A DNA stretch of 64,000 nt, taken from the NCBI RefSeq assembly GCF_040958095.1, contig NC_091195.1, positions 29,319,835 through 29,383,834 of the forward strand. Direction: 5' to 3'. Position numbers and translations under genes: made by a program. Below, in pieces: positions 55,804-64,000 of the stretch. The notes under the pieces were generated by a model, which was not told the DNA's origin, searched no databases, and saw only the letters and a list, made by a program, of their open reading frames with translations. This stretch comes from Procambarus clarkii (Eukaryota; Arthropoda; Malacostraca; Decapoda; Cambaridae). Each line of letters begins with the position of its first letter. Positions within the stretch are counted from its first letter, which is position 1.

Positions 55804-56825
55804 TGTCGGAAAATCCGACACTATTTAATAATATCATACAGACAGAAAATATTGCTGTATTGTATACACAAGTTAACCCATAGAAAACGTAACTTGTAGT
55901 GGAATTCCCATCTATAGAAAACGGGATATCATTACCACATACTATTATAAATTCACCACCTATTATGGTGGGAATTTTTCTTAAATACATTAGTCTTTGG
56001 ACTTTACCATCATAAAAACATCTCATATAAATTAACTTAATTATCAGAATTAAAATAGAGAAAATGTGACCCTTCTATCACTTACTGTCATCTGGACAAT
56101 GTAGGCCAGTAGCGTCAGTTGTGAGGGAGTGGTCAGCCATTGTTATTTTACTTAGACCAGAGGCTCACGGGAGCAAATTTGGCTCCTGTTAATTTTACTT
56201 GGACAAAGTGTTATGGAAACCAAAGGTGTACCATCATCAACACGCTGTCAACAAATACAAGTTAAGTGTTCTGCCGAAACCTATTTATCTATCATTTATG
56301 GCCATTAATGTCATTAGATAGGATGAGCAGGTTAGATCACGAGATCGCCTCATACTAAAGGTAATTAAGCCAGGTCTATATGGTTCCTTGTACAGTGTTT
56401 TCTCTGATATTGCTGTCATATATTAGGATTCTGGCTTTACAGCTAGCGCCCTTTTGACAGGTCAAGACGAGGAAGCATGCTTTGTGTACCAGTTACTGGG
56501 TGATGGAAGCTACCTCAAAGAGGATAATTTGGTGTCTACATCCTGGATATACCTGGTGGACTAAGGCCTGCTGTACAATAAGATAAGGAACCTCTTCAAT
56601 GTGTAGTTAATACTGTAGTTTGATTGGCTGCATATATATAAATTTAATATAAACCCCTCCTAATGTGTAGAGGATCGATTTGTGAGATTATGAGATTATT
56701 GCAGAAATACAGTCCACTTATTATCATACAAATTGCTATCGAAGTATATAAATTAACGTAAATATAAGTTCTATATAAATTCATATATATTAAATAAATA
56801 TAAATCTCACAGGTCGGTTCCCACA
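55804..56825. repeat. Solo LTR with 5-base duplication
   Basis: 1022 bases starting TGTCGG and ending CCCACA, inserted in the LINE L coding region. GGCAG flanks both ends (55799-55803, 56826-56830). The LINE sequence is continuous once it is removed. The first 17 bases form a perfect 6-bp hairpin (TGTCGG-AAAAT-CCGACA). The family is unknown; orientation is not determined. Confidence 0.88.
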
Positions 56826-57329
56826 GGCAGGAGTTGAGTATGTCGAATTTTACGAGGTAGGAATAGAGCTGTTTGTAAATAATTTTTCAAATAATTTTGA
56901 TAGAATGGGTAGATTTGATATTGGTCTATAATTGTTTATGTCCGCCGGATTGCCTCCTTTATGGACTGGTGTTACTCTTGCTTTTTTGAGGATATCAGGG
57001 AAGGTGTGACACTCTATAGAGTTGTTGAACAGTAGGGCTATGGGTGGGGTAAGGGCATGGGAGGCTCTCTTGTATACAATGGACGGAATTTCACTGGTGT
57101 TCCCTGCCTTGGTTTTTAGAGAGTGTATGATGGACACAACATCTGCCGGACTGATTGGTGAAAGGAGAAGAGAGTTTGGATAGCTGCCTGAGAGATATGT
57201 GTTAATATGTGTCTGAGTCAGGCAAGATTAGCACCAACCGATGAAAAGAAACTATTAAATTCATTTGCCATTTCTAAATCAGTTGACGGTATATCCCCAT
57301 CCTTGTAGATACAGTAGATGCCTCTGTTA

Positions 57330-59060
57330 ATTTTTAACCCCACCCGTCTTGGTACACGTGTTGTCGCTGCTCCTCAGGATGCAGCTACCCGGTTAGCCGC
57401 ATTGTCCTGCATTGGGGAGACCCCTGTTCAGGTCTCCAAAAACGCTCGGTTAAATGCCAGTGTTGGCACTGTTCTCCTCCCGTACCATGTTGTAACTGGT
57501 GTTAGGGGACCTAAAAGACTGCCACGATGATATAAAGCATATCCTCAAAGCCCAAGGCCATTCTGCCCTCCAGGTGGACACATTCACGCGACCCCCTCGT
57601 GGGTGTTGCCATCAGCCCGTTTGTGTCAAAATTTCTTGCAATGAACCTGTAAACATTTTTTTCTAATTTTTACTGTAATTATTCTACTTAAAATCATCTA
57701 TACTTGTAAAGTAAAGCTGTAAAGTACCTGTATTTTTTTTGTCAATTTTACTGTTAATTATATAAAAATTATCTGTTACTTTAAGGACTTGCCCGAAACG
57801 CTATGCGTGCTAGTGGCTTTAAAAGAATGTAATTGCAACTTAAACTCTATGTCCTCTGTTAACCCCCAATGTACCTTCTTGTATATATATAAATAAATAA
57901 ATAAAGTTGTGAAAATCACCTTCGATAGTAGGACCCTTCCTCCCTCTCTAATTCTTGCTGGTGCCAGATACTCCGTTCAGGAGTACATTCCCCTCTCCTA
58001 GACTTTGCAATACTGTAAGTGCTGGAAGTTTGGGCATGGAGCCCTCAAATGCACAAGTACTGTGACCCTATGCCCCATGTGTGGGGATGAAGATTACTCT
58101 AAGACAGAGTGCTCTTCTCCCCAGGCTCGCTGCCTCAATTGCGGTGAGGCCGACCCTACCTTTTCCTGCGCATGTAAACACTGCAAACTTGAGGAAGCCG
58201 TCCACAACTTGAAACACCGGGATTGTTTGTCTTTTCATGAAGCGAGACACCAAGTCCGCCATGTCAACCCTATCACTGGCCTATCTTATGCTGGCGTGTT
58301 GCGTTCTACCTCTCCTCGTCCTTTCCACCTTACTCAGTCTCACAACCGTTTCCAGGCCTCAAACCCAGACATGCCCACTGCCTCCTCCCCTGTTTCTTTA
58401 CGTTATGTCCCGACGGGTCCCCCTCCTGGTTCTCCATCTGGTGTTTCCCCCTCTTCCTACCCAGCCTGCCATGTCTCCTGTCTCTTCTTTCCCATCTCCC
58501 CCCGATCCTTCTTCCCAACTCTCCCCCCAATCTCTTGGCCCTCCACGCTGCCTGTCTGTCCAGGCTGTCTGTCATCCTCCCAGCGATCTTCATGTTGTTC
58601 GCTCCCCTTCTTCACCTGTTGAGACAATTCTTGACACCTGTTGAGACACCTGTACTGGGCGAGTTTGTCGCCCAGTACATTGTTGCTGGAACGCCTGTCT
58701 CTTTGAGTCAGAAACGTAAGCCTGGCTCCTTTCCTTCCTCCTCCCCGGTGGGTAAAAAGACATTACTTTCTTCCTCGCCCCTGCCTCTGACGCTACCGCT
58801 TCTTCCCCTCCAATTTCGTTGGTCGGGTCCCCTGTCCCAGCTACGGAGGTTTCTTTCACCCCCAATTCCTTCTCGGTTGCTGCCCTTGCTGAGGTGCGGT
58901 CCCCGGTTTCTGCCCACCCCTCCTGCTGTCCCTGACCGCCCCTCTCGGTTGTCTCCTCCTCCTCCTCTGGACCCCATCCGTCCGCCTCTGGTCTGTCCTT
59001 CCTCTCCCTTCACTCCATCCCTGATTTTGCTGACCCTGAGGCTGATCCTGAACTTATTTA
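57330..59060 (+). pseudogene. LINE M ORF1 remnant with CCHC zinc knuckles
   Basis: Part of a decayed Jockey/I-type LINE. The N-terminal piece at 57318-57530 continues, with stops, to about 57650. It is interrupted by a LINE 3' end and resumes at 57905. From 58005 it has three Cys/His clusters (CKCWKFGHGALKC, CPMCGDEDYSKTEC, CLNCGEADPTFSCACKHC), typical of the nucleic-acid-binding ORF1 of these elements. A long Pro/Ser-rich tail with frameshifts follows to about 59060. Confidence 0.75.
57650..57904 (+). mobile_element. Family-2 LINE 3' end inserted in LINE M
   Basis: 3' UTR with hairpin ACGCTATGCGT at 57798-57808, TGTACCTTCTTGTATATATA and an AAATAAATAAATAAAG tail. ORF1 codons resume immediately after it. 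Confidence 0.8.
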
Positions 59061-61025
59061 ATATGCTGAGGTGTTCTTATACTTTTGTTTCTTCATTGTT
59101 CTCTGTTGCTGTCCTTTCTCTTTTTGACAATGTCTATTCTTCAATGGAGTATTTGTGAATTTTATGCAAACTTCCATGAACTCCAACTCATGATTACACA
59201 GTTTTCACTACTTTGTGTATGTCTCCAGGAGTCAATGCTTGGTGCTCGTCCTGGTCACTTTCATAGTTATTCCTTTCTCTCCTCCCCCCCCCCCCCCCAC
59301 AAGCTTTTGCTGGGGCCCATAATTATACTGCTCTCTTGATTCGTACTGATATTCCCTTTGTCCCCCTACTTTTTCAATCACCTATCCACCGTTCTGCAGC
59401 CCGTGTCTTTGTGAGTAAATGGTATATGGTCTGTTCCATTTATCTCTCCCCCCCCCCTCCCGTAATGTCCCGCTTTCTCTTTCCAATCTTAAACACCTCC
59501 TGGATTCCTTGCCGGAGCCTGTGCTCCTGTTGGGTGATTTCAACTGTCGAAATACCCTCTGGGGTGATGTTCTGACAAACACCAGAGGCCACCTTCTCGA
59601 ACCGTTCGTCCTCTCTTCTTCCTTGTCTCTTCTGAATTCTGGTGAGCCCACTCATGGGGACTCTCAAACCCGCACCCTTTCCTGTCTTTATCTTTCTCTC
59701 TGCTTGTCGTCTCTTGACTTAGATCTCACGTGGCGGGTACTTGACAACCTCCATAACAGTGACCATTTCCTCATCCTTGTTACCTTGTTCTCTTTTCACC
59801 CTCCTCTCTCCTTCCCTAGGTGGCAGTTTGCCAAGGCTGACTGGAACCTATTCACCCTCTGTGCTACTCGCTCCGACCTCTCCACTCTGCCTCTCCCTCG
59901 CACCCTCCTCTTTTTCATGACACCATCTTTGACGCTGCCCTCTGTTCTATTCCTCGCTCTACCTCCCGGGGCACTCGAAAGTAAGTAATTATCATAAGAA
60001 GGCACTAAACTGGGAAGGCTATGTAGCACCAGGGGCACGCAGAAGTGCATTCCCTAGTGGAATGCTGACTGTGCTTGGGCTGTCGGCTGTAAGTGTGCAG
60101 CCTGAAAGAAACACCGACCCTGGCAGACAGCTGATTCTTTTATTTTGTTTCGGAAAGCAAGTGCGATGGCCTGTAGGACCATCCATACAGCTACACATGA
60201 GAGCTGGAAATATTATGTTTCCACCATTATGTCCGATACTCCTCTGCCGCAGATCTAGAAGAAAATCCGCAAGATAGCAGGGAAGTTCGTTCCAGGCGTC
60301 TCGCAGGTCCTTCACCTCCGTGGTACGCTTGTCGCGGACCCAGTGAAGATCGCGACCGAACTGAGTTCCCACTTTTCGGCTGTTAGCTCCGGTTCTCATC
60401 TTCCTCAATCCTTCCTTCTTTGTAAGCCCATTCTCGAATCTCGTTCCTTAAATTTCCGCACTCATCTCTGACTTCCCAATAATTATCCCTTCTCTCTCTC
60501 TGAAGTTCAGTTTGCCCTGGCCCTTTTCCGGTTCTACGACAGCAGGCTCAGATGACATTATGAGATGCTTCGCCATTTCCCTCCATGTACGTCTCAGTAT
60601 TTACTAATCTGTATAACCAGGTCTGGGAGTTATCGTTAGTCCTTGAGGACTGGCGCGATGCCGTTGTACACCCTATTCGGAAACTGGGGTTTACGGGACA
60701 TCCCCTAGGGACTTCTGCCCTATTACCCTCACGAGTTGTGTTTGCACACTCTTTGAACGTATGGGTAACGTTTGTCTGATGTGGTTTTTAGAACACTTAT
60801 CACCACCTCTCTCCTCCTCAATTTGGTTTTCGCAAGTGCCACAGCACGATTGATGTCTTGGTGAACTTGGAGGTCTATAATCGTACTTCTTTTGGTGCGA
60901 AGACCTTCGTTGCTGCCGTCCTTTTTCACCGGGAAAAAGCTTATGACACCACCTGGAAATACCATATTCTGTCCCATTTTCGTTGTTTTGACCTTCATTT
61001 TCCTCCAAACCTTCCTCTCTTGTCT
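59060..61025 (+). pseudogene. LINE M ORF2 remnant: endonuclease and RT
   Basis: The endonuclease start (LQWSICEFYANFHELQLM.., CLQESML) is near 59130-59240. VLLLGDFNCRNTLWG is near 59520-59570, with later blocks to about 59980. After an unassigned insert, RT remnants follow: LVLEDWRDAVVHPI near 60635, FGFRKCHSTIDVLVNLE near 60825 and a degraded EKAYDTTWKY near 60935. Many stops. Pyrimidine-rich with a C run at 59286-59300. Confidence 0.72.
59985..60385. other. Unassigned insert in LINE M ORF2
   Basis: The endonuclease and RT halves are separated by about 400 bases that encode neither. The minus-strand ORF at 60019-60408 (..KVGTQFGRDLHWVRDKRTTEVKDLRDAWNELPCYLADFLLDLRQRS..) looks protein-like. 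I do not recognise it. It could be a piece of another element or a captured gene fragment. Confidence 0.4.
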
Positions 61026-61204
61026 TTCTTTTATGTTTTATTATTCCTTTTTTTAACACAATTTATACTTTAATCTCAATTACTATTAAGATTTAGTCTG
61101 TGTCTTTTTTTTTCTCCCACACTTTGCCCGAAACGCTATGTGTATTAGTTGCTTTAGGTATTGTATGTACTAGCTCTATCTATACATCCAACATTATGTT
61201 TGTA
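61026..61204 (+). mobile_element. LINE 3' UTR fragment
   Basis: Matches 48055-48184 (ACACAATTTATACT.., hairpin region ACGCTATGTGT, GTATTGTATGTACTAGCTC). No coding part. Confidence 0.75.
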
Positions 61205-61808
61205 ACTCATCATCTACCTTACCTTGAGGTTACCTTGAGGTGCTTCCGGGACTTAGCGTCCCCGCGGCCCGGTCGTCGACCAGGCCTCCTGGTTGCTGGA
61301 CTGATCAACCAGGCTGTTGGACGCGGCTGCTCGCAGCCTGACCTATGAGTCACAGCCTGGTTGATCAGGTATCCTTTGGAGGTGCTTATCCAGTTCTCTC
61401 TTGAACACTGTGAGGGGATTGCCAGTTATGCCTCTTATGTGTAGCGGAAGCGAGTTGAACAGTCTCGGGCCTCTGATGTTGATAGAGTTCTCTCTCAGAG
61501 TACCTGTTGCACCTCCGCTTTTCAACGGGGGTATTCTGCACATCCTGCCATGTCTTCTGGTCTCATGTGATGTTATTTCTGTGTGCAGGTTTGGGACCAG
61601 CGCCTCTAATATTTTCCACGTGTAAATTATTATGTATCTCTCCCGCCTGCGCTCAAGGGAGTACAGATTTAGGCTCTTTAGTCGGTCCCAATAGTTTAGG
61701 TGATTTACTGAGTGGATTCTAGCAGTAAAGGATCTCTGCACGCTCTCCAGGTCAGCAATTTCTCCAGCTTTGAAAGGGGCTGTCATTGTGCAGCAGTACT
61801 CCACTCTA
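61205..61808 (-). pseudogene. Family-3 LINE, C-terminal fragment and 3' tail
   Basis: On minus: the ORF at 61804-61343 (153 residues; FTARIHSVNHLNYWDRLKSL.., RGPRLFNSLPLHIRGI..) is the C-terminal part of a CR1-like RT protein. A 3' UTR follows, ending with two copies of CTCAAGGTAAC-like sequence at 61205-61230. The last 60 or so bases resemble the 3' end of the SINE at 22592-22837. 5' truncated. Confidence 0.82.
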
Positions 61809-63206
61809 GAGAGCCTATTAATTCCACTGACGTCAATGAGATAATCCTTTCCCTTAAAACCAAGTCTAGTGCCCTTGAGGAGATACCAACTTTAATTTAC
61901 AAAAAAGCCTCCAGATCTTTAGCCCCTGCTATTGCTTTGCTCTTCAACAAGTCACTTGAACTCCAAACTTTTCCAGATATTCTAAAAAAAAGCGAGAGTA
62001 ACGCCTGTCCACAAATGTGGTGATCTCACAGATGTTAACAACTACAGACCTATATCAATCCTGCCAAACTTGTCAAAAAATTTTGAAAAACTAATCTATA
62101 AGCAGCTCTACTCGTATCTAGCCAAACACAATATACTTAGCCCTTGCCAATATGGCTTCAGACCCAAAAAAAGCACTAACGATGCACTTATTAGTATGCT
62201 TAACTCGATTCATATAGCTCTTGATAAAAATGAGTTCCCTGTTGGGTTATTTGTGGACCTGCGTAAAGCTTTTGACACTGTCAACCACCAAAACCTTCTT
62301 CTTAAATTACATCATTATCGAGTCAGAGGACACTCCCTGCAATACCTCAAATCCTACTTTACTGACAGGCTCCAGTATGTTTCTGTGAATAATACAATTT
62401 CTCCCACCCTACCCATCAACATTGGTGTTCCTCAGGGCAGCATACTTGGCCCTCTCCTCTTTCTCATCTACATTAATGACCTTCCTAATGCCTCCCAACA
62501 CCTCAAACCAATTCTATTTGCTGACGACACAACCTTCATTTACTCCAGTCCTGACCCCCCTTGCTCTAAATGCCACAGTAAATACTGAGCTAAATAAAGT
62601 CCATCTTTGGCTAACTGCCAACAAACTCACCCTTAACATTGACAAAACTTTCTATATTCTGTTTGGCAATAAATCCTCTAATCAAATAAATCTCAAAATA
62701 AACAATACCCAAATTTGTAACAAATTAGATGGCAAATTCCTTGGCATTCTCATTGACCACAAGCTGAATTTCCAGGGACACTTTCTAAATATATCAAAAA
62801 AAGTTTCAAAAACTGTGGGCATTCTTTCTAAGATCAGATATTATGCACCACGCCCTGCCCTGGTGACTCTCTATTACTCCCTTATCTATCCATATCTCAA
62901 CTATGGTATTTGTGCTTGGGGCTCTACTACCCAAAATCATTTACGTCCTCTAATAACTCAACACAAAGCTGCTATTAGGACAATATCCAACTCTGGCCCC
63001 AGACATCACTCGGTACCCCTACTCAAATCTCTGAATATGTTAGACATTAAGTCGCTGCACATTCTCCCATGTGTATTATACATATATAAAACGCTAAACT
63101 GTAATGCCAATCCTGACCTCAAAAGCTTCACTGAAGGTTGTAACAGAACCCATGAGCACCACACCAGGAGTAAATACAGTTTTGATGTTCCTAGAGTACG
63201 ACTTAG
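61809..63206 (+). pseudogene. LINE J, family 1, truncated copy
   Basis: RT from PINSTDVNEIILSLKTKSS onward. ORFs at 62070-62588 ([34 protein letters not shown]) and 62422-63228. Frameshifts occur at A runs near 61988 and at an extra C near 62560. It stops in the C-terminal domain at ..CGACTTA, where a new insertion starts. Closely similar to LINE H. Confidence 0.9.
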
Positions 63207-64000
63207 GGGCCATGGGACCAGGATTTAAAAAATTGTTGTAGGGTATTCATAATTTATTATCCTGATACATGTGAAAGGTGCTGCACCTAGGCCAAGTTTC
63301 AGCATCTCAGCCTAAATAGAGACGGAGAAAAAAAAAAAAAAAAAAAAAAAGACGAATTTTTCAACCATGTTCAAAAAATTTCACAGCCCACAATTGTGAA
63401 CCAAAATCATTTATACGACACTCAGCTATGACCTTACTATATAATAAAGATTTGCATGTCACATTATTATCCCAGATGTATTTAGTGCAATAATACAGAT
63501 TTTATAAAAGTTTCCCAAAAACGTATGCAACAAAATGAGGTGTATCATTATTTATAAAATCAATAAATCTACGTAGATAAGAATAATGACATGCGTTTAT
63601 AGAGGCGTAAACTCTACATATAATGTGCACGTTTCATGTAAATTGAATAATAAATAAAGGCTGTGAAATTTTATCTAGTTGTAAAAGTTGGAGTTGCGTA
63701 GCGCGCTCTCAAAGTTTACTCAACCTGCGGTCACTCGTGACTGGTGATTTACGCATTGCGGCCAGCTCGTATGGAGAGCTCGCATGCATCTAGCTGTCAA
63801 TGCTTCTCTCTTGTTCGTTTGGTAAGTCATATTGCAGTACAAATAGCTAAAAATAGCAAAAATAGCATGTTCTGGGAGATATTGTGTGAGCGCGTCAGCA
63901 TACATCCTCTCTCCATGAGAGACACGCAGTCACTGACTGCACCACCCTCGTGTCAGACCATATGTTGTGTTGCCATATGTGTTAGTTTATATTCATTTTA
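63207..64000. mobile_element. Left end of an unidentified insertion, runs off window
   Basis: LINE J is cut after CTTA and followed by GGGGCCATGGGACC. The rest is AT-rich with a run of about 23 A near 63327-63350, and has no domain-bearing ORF. Insertion after TTA and a G-run start resemble the DNA transposon at 37604, but the interior is not similar. The right end lies outside the window. Confidence 0.45.

Larger units (their letters stand above)
54023..57320 (-). pseudogene. LINE L, family 2, RT remnant
   Basis: Minus-strand LINE related to but diverged from family 1. On minus: RT start (..SFFSSVGANLA.., 56850-57137 with NYRPISNLPILSKLFEKL), continuing after a solo LTR at QFGFRSQKSTNDA near 55760-55800, then [15 protein letters not shown] and FADD blocks (about 55690-55400, seen as codons with frameshifts). 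The C-terminal domain is at 54559-54810 and the ATTT tail at 54023-54060. Another LINE 3' end is inserted at 54988-55106. Confidence 0.85.

Noticed and set aside
58068..59013. Minus-strand Gly/Arg-rich ORFs
   Set aside because: Antisense of the pyrimidine-rich LINE M ORF1 region, where the plus strand carries CCHC clusters.

Overview
This window is eukaryotic, repeat-dominated DNA with no convincing single-copy host gene. The repeat content (CR1/L2-like LINEs ending in short tandem repeats, Ty3/Gypsy elements, long TA, GA and ATTT tracts, a tRNA-derived SINE) suggests an arthropod, most likely a decapod crustacean such as a crayfish. That host assignment is inferred from recognising repeat types; no host gene supports it. 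Nearly all coding sequence belongs to transposable elements.

Layout. 1-4190: a solo LTR (1506-2487), a near-perfect 81-bp-arm palindrome between TA tracts (3275-3442), and unassigned DNA. 4191-15795: an old plus-strand LINE split by a well-preserved Ty3/Gypsy element, here called E1 (5322-13446: LTRs, gag, a GGGAAAC -1 frameshift site, intact pol), and by an opposite-strand LINE (14336-15347). 15796-16409: AT-rich DNA and simple repeats. 16410-37263: one minus-strand GMR1-like Gypsy element (G2) with integrase before reverse transcriptase. Its left LTR holds a LINE with a 5' inversion, and its coding region is split by a 14-kb plus-strand Gypsy element (E4, 20716-34910) that itself carries a SINE and a young LINE. 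37264-43005: a LINE mosaic, a DNA transposon with TTTA target duplications (37604-39135), more LINE copies and a partial LTR. 43006-48184: an older LINE interrupted by an apparently complete LINE (43501-46953) with an uninterrupted endonuclease-RT ORF. 48185-53520: a second GMR1-like copy. 53521-57320: minus-strand family-2 LINEs with a solo LTR (55804-56825). 57330-61025: a decayed LINE with a CCHC-type ORF1. 61026-64000: LINE fragments, then the start of another insertion running off the window.

Insertion order can be read from the nesting. G2 is older than E4, and E4 is older than the LINE at 30868-32553. The last is nearly identical to the complete LINE at 43501-46953, so this LINE family was active recently. 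The E1 LTRs differ at about 5 of 235 positions by eye.

The least ordinary signals are: two copies of a Gypsy lineage with copia-like domain order; a tRNA-Leu 5'-end sequence exactly where the E1 polypurine tract should be; a small hairpin (ACGC-NNN-GCGT) shared by the 3' ends of diverged LINE families; a SINE sharing its tail with a LINE in the same window; and a DNA transposon of unrecognised family.
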